Assembly: GCF_037975245.1 (NCBI RefSeq)
Contig: NC_092575.1
Location: 9,270,001-9,334,000 of the forward strand
DNA: 64,000 nt
Direction: 5' to 3'
Origin: Apostichopus japonicus
Taxonomy: Eukaryota > Echinodermata > Holothuroidea > Aspidochirotida > Stichopodidae
Shown piece by piece: positions 1 through 15,611 of the stretch. Position 1 is the first letter of the stretch. Every line of letters starts with the position of its first letter. The notes beneath the pieces are model-generated. The model worked only from the letters and a program-made list of their open reading frames with translations. It did no database searches and was not told where the DNA came from. Position numbers and translations under genes: made by a program.

Positions 1-1394
1 ATGTGCGGTACCGATAAATCGAATGTGCGGTTCCGATCAATCGAATGTGCGGTACCGATAAATCAAATGTGCGGTATCGATCAATCGAATGTGCGTTGCC
101 GATCAGTCGATTGTGTGGTACTGATCAATCGAATGTGCGGTACCGATAAATCGAATATGCGATTAGGATGAATGGAATGTGTAATACCGGTCAATCGAAT
201 GTGCTGTACCGATAATTCGAATGTGCGGTACCGATCAATATAATATGCGATTACGATGAATGGAATGTGCGTTGCCGATCAATCGAATGTGCGGTACCGA
301 TAAATCAAATGTGCGGTATCGATCAATCGAATGTGCGTTGCCGATCAGTCGATTGTGTGGTACTGATCAATCGAATGTGCGGTACCGATAAATCGAATAT
401 GCGATTAGGATGAATGGAATGTGTAATACCGATCAATCGAATGTGCGTTGCCGATCAATCGAATGTGCGGTACCGATTAATCGAATGTGCGGTACCGATA
501 AATCGAATATGCGGTACCGATAAATTGAAAATGCGGTACCGATTAATCGAATGCGCGGTACCGATCAATCGAAGGTGCGGTGCCGAACAATCGAACAATC
601 GAACAATAGAATATGCGGTGACGATCAATCGAATGTGTTGTACCAATAAAACGAATTTAGGGTACCGATCAATCGAATGTGCGGTACCGATAAATCGAAT
701 GTGCGCTACCGATCAATCAATTGTGCGCTACCGATTATTGGTATGTGCGGTACCTATCAATCGAATGTGCGGTACCGATCAATCGAATGTGCGGTACCGA
801 TAAACCGAATGTGCGGTACCGATCAATCAAATGTGCGGTACCGAAAAATCGAATGTGCGGTACCGATAAATCGAATGTGCGGTACCGATCAATCGAATGT
901 TCGGTTCCAAAACATGGAATGTGCGGTACATTTAAATAGAATGTGCAGTACATTTAAATAGAATGTGCGGTACCGATAAATCAAATACGCGGTACCGATT
1001 TATTGAATGTGCGGTATCGATCAATCGAATGTGCGGTACTGATAAATCGAATATGCGTTACCGATCAATGGAAAATGCATAACCGATCAATCGAATATGC
1101 GGTAACGATCAATCGAATGTGCGATACCGATAAATCGAATGTGAGGAACCGATCAAACGAATGTGCGGAACCGATCAATCGAATGTGCGGTGCCGATCAA
1201 TCGAATGTGCGGTGACGATCAATCGAATGTGCTTTACCGATCAATCGAATGTGCGGTACGGATAAATCGCATGTGCGGTACCGATCAATCAAATGTGCGG
1301 TATCGATCAATCGAATATGCGTTACCAATTAATCGATTGTGCTGTACCGATCAATCTAATGTGCGGTACATTTAAATAAAATGTGCGGTACCGA
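1..1394 (+). repeat. 2,432-bp-offset duplication, first copy
   Basis: Positions 1-1,394 recur essentially base for base at 2,433-3,826, and again from about 10,776 onward in copy B of the larger block. After 1,394 the two copies part ('ccgaaaagtcg' versus 'ccgatgaatgg'). The left end of this copy lies outside the window. Confidence 0.85.
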
Positions 1395-4300
1395 AAAGTC
1401 GAATGTGCTTTACCGGTCTATCGAATGTGCGATACCGATCAATCGAATGTGCGTTGCCGATCAATCGTGTGTGTGGTACCGATAAATAGAATGTGCGTTA
1501 CCGATCAATCGATTGTGCGCTACCGATTAATGGTATGTGCGGTACCGATTAATAGAATGTGCGATACCGATCAATGGAATGTGCGTTACCTATATATCGA
1601 AGCTGCAGTACCGATCAATCGAATGTGCGGTACCGAAAAATCGAATGTGCGGTACCGATAAATCGAATGTGCGGTACCGACCAATCGAATGTTCGATTCC
1701 AAAAAATGGAATGTGCGGTACATTTAAATAGAATGTGCAGTACATTTATATAGAATGTGCGGTACCGATAAATCAAATACGCGGTACCGATTTATTGAAT
1801 GTGCGGTATCGATCAATCGAATGTGCGGTACTGATAAATCGAATGTGCGTTGCCGATCAATCGAAAATGCTCAACCGATAAAAAGAATATGCGGTAACGA
1901 TCAATGGAATGTGCGATACCGATCAATCGAATGTGAGGAACCGATCAAACGAATGTGCGGTACGGATAAATCAAATGTGCGGTACTGATCAATCGAATGT
2001 GCAGTACCAATTAATCAAATGTGCGTTACCGATAAATCGAATGTGCGTTACCAATTAATCGATTGTGCTATACCGATCAATCGATTGTGCGGTACTGATC
2101 AATCGAATGTGCGGTACCGATCAATCGAATGTGCGGTAACAATCAATCGAATGTGCGGTACCGATAAATCGAAGTTGCGGTGCCATGTTATCGATTGTGC
2201 TGTACCGATAATTCGAATGTGCGGTACCGATCAATATAATATGCGATTACGATGAATGGAATGTGCGTTGCCGATCAATCGAATGTGCGGTACCGATCAA
2301 TCGAATGTGCGATTGATCAATCGAATGTGCGATTGATCAATCGAATGTGCGGTACCGATAAATCGAATGTGCGGTTCCAAAAAATGGAATGTGCGGTACA
2401 TTTAAACAGAATGTGCGGTACATTTAAATAGAATGTGCGGTACCGATAAATCGAATGTGCGGTTCCGATCAATCGAATGTGCGGTACCGATAAATCAAAT
2501 GTGCGGTATCGATCAATCGAATGTGCGTTGCCGATCAGTCGATTGTGTGGTACTGATCAATCGAATGTGCGGTACCGATAAATCGAATATGCGATTAGGA
2601 TGAATGGAATGTGTAATACCGGTCAATCGAATGTGCTGTACCGATAATTCGAATGTGCGGTACCGATCAATATAATATGCGATTACGATGAATGGAATGT
2701 GCGTTGCCGATCAATCGAATGTGCGGTACCGATAAATCAAATGTGCGGTATCGATCAATCGAATGTGCGTTGCCGATCAGTCGATTGTGTGGTACTGATC
2801 AATCGAATGTGCGGTACCGATAAATCGAATATGCGATTAGGATGAATGGAATGTGTAATACCGATCAATCGAATGTGCGTTGCCGATCAATCGAATGTGC
2901 GGTACCGATTAATCGAATGTGCGGTACCGATAAATCGAATATGCGGTACCGATAAATTGAAAATGCGGTACCGATTAATCGAATGCGCGGTACCGATCAA
3001 TCGAAGGTGCGGTGCCGAACAATCGAACAATCGAACAATAGAATATGCGGTGACGATCAATCGAATGTGTTGTACCAATAAAACGAATTTAGGGTACCGA
3101 TCAATCGAATGTGCGGTACCGATAAATCGAATGTGCGCTACCGATCAATCAATTGTGCGCTACCGATTATTGGTATGTGCGGTACCTATCAATCGAATGT
3201 GCGGTACCGATCAATCGAATGTGCGGTACCGATAAACCGAATGTGCGGTACCGATCAATCAAATGTGCGGTACCGAAAAATCGAATGTGCGGTACCGATA
3301 AATCGAATGTGCGGTACCGATCAATCGAATGTTCGGTTCCAAAACATGGAATGTGCGGTACATTTAAATAGAATGTGCAGTACATTTAAATAGAATGTGC
3401 GGTACCGATAAATCAAATACGCGGTACCGATTTATTGAATGTGCGGTATCGATCAATCGAATGTGCGGTACTGATAAATCGAATATGCGTTACCGATCAA
3501 TGGAAAATGCATAACCGATCAATCGAATATGCGGTAACGATCAATCGAATGTGCGATACCGATAAATCGAATGTGAGGAACCGATCAAACGAATGTGCGG
3601 AACCGATCAATCGAATGTGCGGTGCCGATCAATCGAATGTGCGGTGACGATCAATCGAATGTGCTTTACCGATCAATCGAATGTGCGGTACGGATAAATC
3701 GCATGTGCGGTACCGATCAATCAAATGTGCGGTATCGATCAATCGAATATGCGTTACCAATTAATCGATTGTGCTGTACCGATCAATCTAATGTGCGGTA
3801 CATTTAAATAAAATGTGCGGTACCGATGAATGGAATGTGCGTTACCGATAAATGGAAAATGCGTAACCGATCAATCGAATATGCGGTAACGATCAATCGA
3901 ATGTGCGATACCGATCAATCGAATGTGAGGAACCGATCAAACGAATGTGCGGAACCGATCAATCGATTGTGCGGTGCCGATCAATCGAATGTGCGGTGAC
4001 GATTAATCGAATGTGCTTTACCGATCAATCGAATGTGCGGTACCGATAAATCGGATGTGCGGTACCGATCAATCGAATGTGCGGTATCGATCAATCGAAT
4101 CTGCGTTACCAATTAATCGATTGTGCTGTACCGATCAATCTAATGTGCGGTTCCAAAAAATGGAATGTGCAGTACATTTAAATAGAATGTGCGGTACATT
4201 TAAATAGAATGTGCGGTACCGATAAATCGAATGTGCGGTTCCGATCAATCGAATGTGCGGTACCGATAAATCGAATGTGCGGTTCCGATCAATCAAATGT

Positions 4301-6916
4301 GCGGTACCGATAAATAAAAAATGCGGTATCGATCAATCGAATGTGCGATACCGATCAATCGAATGTGAGGAACCGATCAAACGAATGTGCGGAACCGATC
4401 AATCGATTGTGCGGTGCCGATCAATCGAATGTGCGGTGACTATTAATAGAATGTGCTTTACCGATCAATCGAATGTGCGGTACCGATAAATAGAATGTGC
4501 GGTATCGATTAACCGAATTTGCGGTACCGATCAATCGAATGTGCGCTACCGATCAATCGAAGGTGCGGTACCGATAAATTGAATGTGCGTTGCCGATAAA
4601 TCGAATATGCGGTACCGATAAACCGAATGACGGTAACTTTTAATCGAATGTGCGGTACCGATGAATAGAATGAGCGGTTCAAAAAAATGGAGTGTGCGGT
4701 AACATTTAAATAGAATGTGCGGTACATTTAAATAAAATGTGCGGTACCGATAAACCGAATGTGCGGTTCCGATAAATAGAATGTGCGGTACAGATAAATT
4801 AAATGTGCGCTATCGATCAATCGAATGTGCGGTATTTATAAATCGAATGTGCGTTGCCGATAAATCGAAAATGCGTAACCGATAAATAGAATATGCGGTA
4901 ACGATCAATCGAATGTGCGATACCGATCAATCGAATGTGAGGAACCGATCAAACGAATGTGCGGAACCGATCAATCGATTGTGCGGTGCCGATCAATCGA
5001 ATGTGCGGTGACGATTAATCGAATGTGCTTTACCGATCAATCGAATGTGCGGTACCGATAAATCGGATGTGCGGTACCGATCAATCGAATGTGCGGTATC
5101 GATCAATCGAATATGCGTTACCAATTAATCGATTGTGCTGTACCGATCAATCGAATGTGCGGTACATTTAAATGGAATGTGCGGTACCGATTAATGAAAT
5201 GTGCTGTATCGATCAATCGAATGTGCGTTACAGATCAATCGATTGTGCGGTGCCGATCAGTCGTATGTGCGGTGACTATCAATCGAATATGCAATACAGT
5301 TAAATCAAATGTGCGGTATCGATCAATCGAATGTGCGGTACATTTAAATAGAATGTGCGGTACCGATAAATCGAATTTGCGGTACCGATCAATCGAATGT
5401 GCGGTGACGATCAATCGAATGTGCGGTACGGATAAATCAAATGTGCGGTACCGATCAATCGAATGTGCAGTACCAATTAATCAAATGTGCGTAACCGATA
5501 AATCGAATGTGCGTTACCAATTAATCGATTGTGCTATACCGATCAATCGATTGTGCGGTACTGATCAATCGAATGTGCGGTATCGATCAATCGAATGTGC
5601 GGTAACAATCAATCGAATGTGCGGTACCGATAAATCGAAGTTGCGGTGCCATGTTATCGATTGTGCTGTACCGATAAATCGAATGTGCGATACCGATCAA
5701 TCGAATGTGCGTTGCCGATCAATCGAATGTGCGGTACCGATTAATCGAATTTGCGTTGCCGATAAATAGAATGTGCGGTTTCGATCAATAGAATGTGCGG
5801 TACCAATCAATCGATTGTGCGGTACCGATTAATCGTATGTGCGGTACTGATTAATCGAATGTGCGCTACCGATCAATCGAATGTGCGTTACATATAAATC
5901 GAAGCTGCAGTACCGATCCTCGAATGAGCGGTAACGAAAAATCGAATGTGGGGTACCGATAAATCGAAAGTGCGGTACCGATCAATCGAATGTGCGGTAC
6001 CGATCAATCGAATGTGCGCTACCGATCAATCGAAGGTGCGGTACCGATAAATTGAATGTGCGTTGCCGACAAATCGGATATGCGGTAACGATCGATCGAA
6101 TGTGCGGTACCTATCAATCGAATGTGCGGTACCGATCAATCGAATGTGCGGTACCGATAAACCGAATGTGCGGTACCGATCAATCGAATGTGCGGTACCG
6201 ATAAATAGAATGTGCGGTTCCAAAAAATGGAATGTGCGGTACATTTAAATAGAATGTGCGGTACCGATAAATCGAATGTGCGTTGCCGATAAATCGAAAA
6301 TGCGTAACCGATCAATCGAATATGCGGTAACGATCAATCGAATGTGCGATACCGATCAATCGAATGTGAGGAACCGATCAAACGAATGTGCGGAACCGAT
6401 CAATCGATTGTGCGGTGCCGATCAATCGAATGTGCGATGACGATTAATCGAATGTGCTTTACCGATCAATCGAATGTGCGGTACCGATTAATCGAATGTG
6501 CGGTATCGATCAATCGAATATGCGTTACAATTAATCGATTGTGCTGTACCGATCAATCGAATGTGCGGTACATTTAAATAGAATGTGCGGTTACAATCAA
6601 TCGAATGTGCGGTACCGATAAATCGAATATGCGATTACGATGAATGGAATGTGCAATACCGATCAATCGAATGTGCGTTGCCGATCAATAGAATGTGCGG
6701 TACCGATCAATCGAATATGCGTTGCCGATCAATAGAATGTGCGGTACCGATAAATCGAATGTGCGGTACCGATAAATCGAATGTGCGGTACCCATAAATT
6801 GAAAATGCGGTACCGATTAATATAATGCGCGGTATCGATCAATCGAATATGCGGTACCGAAAAGTCGAATGTGCGGTGCCGAACAATCGAATATGCGGTG
6901 ACGATCAATCGAATGT
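1382..6916 (+). repeat. Block duplication in satellite, copy A (5.5 kb)
   Basis: This block of variant 22-bp units recurs at 9,725-15,611 in the same order and phase. The offset is 8,343 bases up to about 3,320 and 8,695 after that, because copy B carries an extra 352 bases. Only scattered single-base differences were noticed (for example near 4,091, 4,372 and 5,641), which implies identity well above 99 percent. It diverges from copy B at 'gtgcggt' versus 'gtgttgt'. Confidence 0.9.
2433..3826 (+). repeat. 2,432-bp-offset duplication, second copy
   Basis: This is the second copy of positions 1-1,394. It includes the irregular stretch with a tripled 'aatcgaac' near 3,020 that corresponds to about 588 in the first copy. 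Sharing such irregularities shows block duplication, not independent drift of single units. Confidence 0.85.
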
Positions 6917-9724
6917 GCGGTACCGATCAATTGAATGTGCGGTACCGATCAATCGAATATGCGGTACCGATAAATCGAATGTGCGTTCCGATAATTGGAA
7001 TATGCGGTACCGATCAATAGATTGTGCGGCAGCGATAAATCGAATATGTGTTACCGATCAATCGAATGTGCGGTACCGATCAATCGAATGTGCGGTACCG
7101 ATCAATCGAATGTGCGGTATCGATAAATGGAATGTGCGGTGTCGATCAATCGAATGTGCGTTCCCGATCAATCGTATGTGCGGTACCGATCAATCTAATA
7201 TGCGGTAACGATCAATCGAATGTGCGGTACCTATCAATCGAATGTGCGGTACCGATCAATCGAATGTGCGCTAACGATCAATAGAATGTGCGGTACCGAT
7301 AAATTGAATGTGCGTTGCCGATAAATCGAATATGCGGTACCGATGAATAGAATGTGCGGTACCGATCAATCGATTGTGCGGTACGGATTAATCGAATGTG
7401 CGGTACCGATCAATCGAATGTGCGGTACGGATTAATCGAATGTGCGGTACCGATCAATCGAATGTGCGGTACCGATAAATGGAATGTGCGGTCCCAAAAA
7501 ATGGAATGTGCGGTACATTTAAATAGAATGTGCGGTACATTTAAGTAGAATGTGCGGTAGTGATAAATCGAATATGCGGTACCGATAAATCAAATGTGCG
7601 GTATCGATCAATCAAATGTGCGGTACTGATAAATCGAATGTGCGTTGCCGATCAATCGAAATTGCGTTACCGATAAATAGAGTATGCGGTTACTATCAAT
7701 GGAATGTGCGATACTGATCAATCGAATGTGAGGAACCGATCAAACGAATGTGCGGAACCGATCAATCGATTGTACGGTGCCGATCAATCGAATATGCGGT
7801 GACGATCAAACGAATGTGTTGTACCGATAAAACGAATGTGCGGTTCCGATCAATCGAATGTGCGGTACCGATAAATCGAATGTGCGTTCCGATAATTCGA
7901 ATATGCGGTACCGATCAATAGATTGTGCGGCAGCGATAAATCGAATATGTGTTACCGATCAATCGAATGTGCGGTACCGATCAATCGAATGTGCGGTACC
8001 GATCAATCGCATGTGCGGTATCGATAAATGGAATGTGCGGTGTCGATCAATCGAATATGCGTTGACGATCAATCGAATGTGTTGTACCGATAAAACGAAT
8101 GTGCGGTTCCGATCAATCGAATGTGCGGTACCGATAAATCGAATGTGCGTTCCGATAATTCGAATATGCGGTACCGATCAATAGATTGTGCGGCAGCGAT
8201 AAATCGAATATGTGTTACCGATCAATCGAATGTGCGGTACCGATCAATCGAATGTGCGGTACCGATCAATCGAATGTGCGGTATCGATAAATGGAATGTG
8301 CGGTGTCGATCAATCGAATGTGCGTTCCCGATCAATGGTATGTGCGGTACCGATCAATCTAATATGCGGTAACGATCAATCGAATGTGCGGTACCTATCA
8401 ATCGAATGTGCGGTACCGATCAATCGAATGTGCGCTAACGATCAATAGAAGGTGCGGTACCGATAAATTGAATGTGCGTTGCCGATAAATCGAATATGCG
8501 GTACCGATGAATAGAATGTGCGGTACCGATCAATCGAATGTGCGGTACGGATTAATCGAATGTGCGGTACCGATCAATCGAATGTGCGGTACGGATTAAT
8601 CGAATGTGCGGTACCGATCAATCGAATGTGCGGTGACGATTAATCGAATGTGCGGTACAATTAAATAGAATGTGCGGTACCGATAAATCGAATGTGCTGT
8701 ACCGATCAATCGAATGTGCGTTGCCGATCAATCGATTGTGCGGTACTGATCAATCGAATGTGCGGTACCGATAAATCGAATGTGCGTTACCGATCAATCG
8801 ATTGTGCGGTACCGATCAATCGAATGTGCGGTACCGAAAAATCGAATGTGCGTTGCCGATAATTTGAATGTGCGGTACCGATCAATCGAATGTGCGGTAT
8901 CGATCATTCGAATATGCGTTACCAATTAATCGATTGTGCTGTACCGATCAATCGAATGTGCGGTACATTTAAATAGAATGTGCGGTACCGATAAATCGAA
9001 TGTGCGGTACCGATTAATCGAATGTGCGTTGCCGATAAATGGAATGTGCGGTAACGATCAATCGAATGTGCGGTAGCGACCGATCGAATGTGCGGTACGG
9101 ATAAATCGAATTTGCGGTACCGATCAATCGAATGTGCGGTGACGATCAATCGAATATGCGGTACGGATAAATCAAATGTGCGGTACTGATCAATCGAATG
9201 TGCGGTACCAATTAATCAAATGTGCGTTACCGATAAATCGAATGTGCGTTACCAATTAATCGATTGTGCTATACCGATCAATCGATTGTGCGGTACTGAT
9301 CAATCGAATGTGCGGTACCGATCAATCGAATGTGCGGTAACAATCAATCGAATGTGCGGTACCGATAAATCGAAGTTGCGGTGCCATGTTATCGATTGTG
9401 CTGTACCGATAATTCGAATGTGCGGTACCGATCAATATAATATGCGATTACGATGAATGGAATGTGCGTTGCCGATCAATCGAATGTGCGGTACCGATCA
9501 ATCGAATGTGCGGTACCGATCAATCGAATGTGCGATTGATCAATCGAATGTGCGGTACCGATAAATCGAATGTGCGGTTCCGAAAAATGGAATGTGCGGT
9601 ACATTTAAACAGAATGTGCGGTACATTTAAATAGAATGTGCGGTACCGATAAATCGAATGTGCGGTTCCGATAAATCGAATGTGCGGTACCGATAAATCA
9701 AATGTGCGGTATCGATCAATCGAA

Positions 9725-12700
9725 TGTGCGGTACCGAAAAGTCGAATGTGCTTTACCGGTCTATCGAATGTGCGATACCGATCAATCGAATGTGCGTTGC
9801 CGATCAATCGTGTGTGTGGTACCGATAAATAGAATGTGCGTTACCGATCAATCGATTGTGCGCTACCGATTAATGGTATGTGCGGTACCGATTAATAGAA
9901 TGTGCGATACCGATCAATGGAATGTGCGTTACCTATATATCGAAGCTGCAGTACCGATCAATCGAATGTGCGGTACCGAAAAATCGAATGTGCGGTACCG
10001 ATAAATCGAATGTGCGGTACCGACCAATCGAATGTTCGATTCCAAAAAATGGAATGTGCGGTACATTTAAATAGAATGTGCAGTACATTTATATAGAATG
10101 TGCGGTACCGATAAATCAAATACGCGGTACCGATTTATTGAATGTGCGGTATCGATCAATCGAATGTGCGGTACTGATAAATCGAATGTGCGTTGCCGAT
10201 CAATCGAAAATGCTCAACCGATAAAAAGAATATGCGGTAACGATCAATGGAATGTGCGATACCGATCAATCGAATGTGAGGAACCGATCAAACGAATGTG
10301 CGGTACGGATAAATCAAATGTGCGGTACTGATCAATCGAATGTGCAGTACCAATTAATCAAATGTGCGTTACCGATAAATCGAATGTGCGTTACCAATTA
10401 ATCGATTGTGCTATACCGATCAATCGATTGTGCGGTACTGATCAATCGAATGTGCGGTACCGATCAATCGAATGTGCGGTAACAATCAATCGAATGTGCG
10501 GTACCGATAAATCGAAGTTGCGGTGCCATGTTATCGATTGTGCTGTACCGATAATTCGAATGTGCGGTACCGATCAATATAATATGCGATTACGATGAAT
10601 GGAATGTGCGTTGCCGATCAATCGAATGTGCGGTACCGATCAATCGAATGTGCGATTGATCAATCGAATGTGCGATTGATCAATCGAATGTGCGGTACCG
10701 ATAAATCGAATGTGCGGTTCCAAAAAATGGAATGTGCGGTACATTTAAACAGAATGTGCGGTACATTTAAATAGAATGTGCGGTACCGATAAATCGAATG
10801 TGCGGTTCCGATCAATCGAATGTGCGGTACCGATAAATCAAATGTGCGGTATCGATCAATCGAATGTGCGTTGCCGATCAGTCGATTGTGTGGTACTGAT
10901 CAATCGAATGTGCGGTACCGATAAATCGAATATGCGATTAGGATGAATGGAATGTGTAATACCGGTCAATCGAATGTGCTGTACCGATAATTCGAATGTG
11001 CGGTACCGATCAATATAATATGCGATTACGATGAATGGAATGTGCGTTGCCGATCAATCGAATGTGCGGTACCGATAAATCAAATGTGCGGTATCGATCA
11101 ATCGAATGTGCGTTGCCGATCAGTCGATTGTGTGGTACTGATCAATCGAATGTGCGGTACCGATAAATCGAATATGCGATTAGGATGAATGGAATGTGTA
11201 ATACCGATCAATCGAATGTGCGTTGCCGATCAATCGAATGTGCGGTACCGATTAATCGAATGTGCGGTACCGATAAATCGAATATGCGGTACCGATAAAT
11301 TGAAAATGCGGTACCGATTAATCGAATGCGCGGTACCGATCAATCGAAGGTGCGGTGCCGAACAATCGAACAATCGAACAATAGAATATGCGGTGACGAT
11401 CAATCGAATGTGTTGTACCAATAAAACGAATTTAGGGTACCGATCAATCGAATGTGCGGTACCGATAAATCGAATGTGCGCTACCGATCAATCAATTGTG
11501 CGCTACCGATTATTGGTATGTGCGGTACCTATCAATCGAATGTGCGGTACCGATCAATCGAATGTGCGGTACCGATAAACCGAATGTGCGGTACCGATCA
11601 ATCAAATGTGCGGTACCGAAAAATCGAATGTGCGGTACCGATAAATCGAATGTGCGGTACCGATCAATCGAATGTGCGGTACCGATTAATCGAATGTGAG
11701 GTACCGATAAATCGAATATGCGGTACCGATAAATTGAAAATGCGGTACCGATTAATCGAATGTGTTGTACCGATAAAACGAATTTAGAGTACCGATCAAT
11801 CGAATGTGCGGTACCGATAAATCGAATGTGCGCTACCGATCAATCAATTGTGCGCTACCGATTATTGGTATGTGCGGTACCTATCAATCGAATGTGCGGT
11901 ACCGATCAATCGAATGTGCGGTACCGATAAACCGAATGTGCGGTACCGATCAATCAAATGTGCGGTACCGAAAAATCGAATGTGCGGTACCGATAAATCG
12001 AATGTGCGGTACCGATCAATCGAATGTTCGGTTCCAAAACATGGAATGTGCGGTACATTTAAATAGAATGTGCAGTACATTTAAATAGAATGTGCGGTAC
12101 CGATAAATCAAATACGCGGTACCGATTTATTGAATGTGCGGTATCGATCAATCGAATGTGCGGTACTGATAAATCGAATATGCGTTACCGATCAATGGAA
12201 AATGCATAACCGATCAATCGAATATGCGGTAACGATCAATCGAATGTGCGATACCGATAAATCGAATGTGAGGAACCGATCAAACGAATGTGCGGAACCG
12301 ATCAATCGAATGTGCGGTGCCGATCAATCGAATGTGCGGTGACGATCAATCGAATGTGCTTTACCGATCAATCGAATGTGCGGTACGGATAAATCGCATG
12401 TGCGGTACCGATCAATCAAATGTGCGGTATCGATCAATCGAATATGCGTTACCAATTAATCGATTGTGCTGTACCGATCAATCTAATGTGCGGTACATTT
12501 AAATAAAATGTGCGGTACCGATGAATGGAATGTGCGTTACCGATAAATGGAAAATGCGTAACCGATCAATCGAATATGCGGTAACGATCAATCGAATGTG
12601 CGATACCGATCAATCGAATGTGAGGAACCGATCAAACGAATGTGCGGAACCGATCAATCGATTGTGCGGTGCCGATCAATCGAATGTGCGGTGACGATTA

Positions 12701-15611
12701 ATCGAATGTGCTTTACCGATCAATCGAATGTGCGGTACCGATAAATCGGATGTGCGGTACCGATCAATCGAATGTGCGGTATCGATCAATCGAATATGCG
12801 TTACCAATTAATCGATTGTGCTGTACCGATCAATCTAATGTGCGGTTCCAAAAAATGGAATGTGCAGTACATTTAAATAGAATGTGCGGTACATTTAAAT
12901 AGAATGTGCGGTACCGATAAATCGAATGTGCGGTTCCGATCAATCGAATGTGCGGTACCGATAAATCGAATGTGCGGTTCCGATCAATCAAATGTGCGGT
13001 ACCGATAAATAAAAAATGCGGTATCGATCAATCGAATGTGCGATACCGATCAATCGAATGTGAGGAACAGATCAAACGAATGTGCGGAACCGATCAATCG
13101 ATTGTGCGGTGCCGATCAATCGAATGTGCGGTGACTATTAATAGAATGTGCTTTACCGATCAATCGAATGTGCGGTACCGATAAATAGAATGTGCGGTAT
13201 CGATTAACCGAATTTGCGGTACCGATCAATCGAATGTGCGCTACCGATCAATCGAAGGTGCGGTACCGATAAATTGAATGTGCGTTGCCGATAAATCGAA
13301 TATGCGGTACCGATAAACCGAATGACGGTAACTTTTAATCGAATGTGCGGTACCGATGAATAGAATGAGCGGTTCAAAAAAATGGAGTGTGCGGTAACAT
13401 TTAAATAGAATGTGCGGTACATTTAAATAAAATGTGCGGTACCGATAAACCGAATGTGCGGTTCCGATAAATAGAATGTGCGGTACAGATAAATTAAATG
13501 TGCGCTATCGATCAATCGAATGTGCGGTATTTATAAATCGAATGTGCGTTGCCGATAAATCGAAAATGCGTAACCGATAAATAGAATATGCGGTAACGAT
13601 CAATCGAATGTGCGATACCGATCAATCGAATGTGAGGAACCGATCAAACGAATGTGCGGAACCGATCAATCGATTGTGCGGTGCCGATCAATCGAATGTG
13701 CGGTGACGATTAATCGAATGTGCTTTACCGATCAATCGAATGTGCGGTACCGATAAATCGGATGTGCGGTACCGATCAATCGAATGTGCGGTATCGATCA
13801 ATCGAATATGCGTTACCAATTAATCGATTGTGCTGTACCGATCAATCGAATGTGCGGTACATTTAAATGGAATGTGCGGTACCGATTAATGAAATGTGCT
13901 GTATCGATCAATCGAATGTGCGTTACAGATCAATCGATTGTGCGGTGCCGATCAGTCGTATGTGCGGTGACTATCAATCGAATATGCAATACAGTTAAAT
14001 CAAATGTGCGGTATCGATCAATCGAATGTGCGGTACATTTAAATAGAATGTGCGGTACCGATAAATCGAATTTGCGGTACCGATCAATCGAATGTGCGGT
14101 GACGATCAATCGAATGTGCGGTACGGATAAATCAAATGTGCGGTACCGATCAATCGAATGTGCAGTACCAATTAATCAAATGTGCGTAACCGATAAATCG
14201 AATGTGCGTTACCAATTAATCGATTGTGCTATACCGATCAATCGATTGTGCGGTACTGATCAATCGAATGTGCGGTATCGATCAATCGAATGTGCGGTAA
14301 CAATCAATCGAATGTGCGGTACCGATAAATCGAAGGTGCGGTGCCATGTTATCGATTGTGCTGTACCGATAAATCGAATGTGCGATACCGATCAATCGAA
14401 TGTGCGTTGCCGATCAATCGAATGTGCGGTACCGATTAATCGAATTTGCGTTGCCGATAAATAGAATGTGCGGTTTCGATCAATAGAATGTGCGGTACCA
14501 ATCAATCGATTGTGCGGTACCGATTAATCGTATGTGCGGTACTGATTAATCGAATGTGCGCTACCGATCAATCGAATGTGCGTTACATATAAATCGAAGC
14601 TGCAGTACCGATCCTCGAATGAGCGGTAACGAAAAATCGAATGTGGGGTACCGATAAATCGAAAGTGCGGTACCGATCAATCGAATGTGCGGTACCGATC
14701 AATCGAATGTGCGCTACCGATCAATCGAAGGTGCGGTACCGATAAATTGAATGTGCGTTGCCGACAAATCGGATATGCGGTAACGATCGATCGAATGTGC
14801 GGTACCTATCAATCGAATGTGCGGTACCGATCAATCGAATGTGCGGTACCGATAAACCGAATGTGCGGTACCGATCAATCGAATGTGCGGTACCGATAAA
14901 TAGAATGTGCGGTTCCAAAAAATGGAATGTGCGGTACATTTAAATAGAATGTGCGGTACCGATAAATCGAATGTGCGTTGCCGATAAATCGAAAATGCGT
15001 AACCGATCAATCGAATATGCGGTAACGATCAATCGAATGTGCGATACCGATCAATCGAATGTGAGGAACCGATCAAACGAATGTGCGGAACCGATCAATC
15101 GATTGTGCGGTGCCGATCAATCGAATGTGCGATGACGATTAATCGAATGTGCTTTACCGATCAATCGAATGTGCGGTACCGATTAATCGAATGTGCGGTA
15201 TCGATCAATCGAATATGCGTTACAATTAATCGATTGTGCTGTACCGATCAATCGAATGTGCGGTACATTTAAATAGAATGTGCGGTTACAATCAATCGAA
15301 TGTGCGGTACCGATAAATCGAATATGCGATTACGATGAATGGAATGTGCAATACCGATCAATCGAATGTGCGTTGCCGATCAATAGAATGTGCGGTACCG
15401 ATCAATCGAATATGCGTTGCCGATCAATAGAATGTGCGGTACCGATAAATCGAATGTGCGGTACCGATAAATCGAATGTGCGGTACCCATAAATTGAAAA
15501 TGCGGTACCGATTAATATAATGCGCGGTATCGATCAATCGAATATGCGGTACCGAAAAGTCGAATGTGCGGTGCCGAACAATCGAATATGCGGTGACGAT
15601 CAATCGAATGT
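9725..15611 (+). repeat. Block duplication in satellite, copy B (5.9 kb)
   Basis: This is the partner of 1,382-6,916. It differs mainly by an internal extra 352 bases around 11,440-12,010, itself a local tandem duplication with a small internal deletion: the stretch from 11,452 repeats from 11,804. A shorter relative of part of this block also lies at about 9,180-9,540, offset 1,142 from 10,322 onward. Confidence 0.9.
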
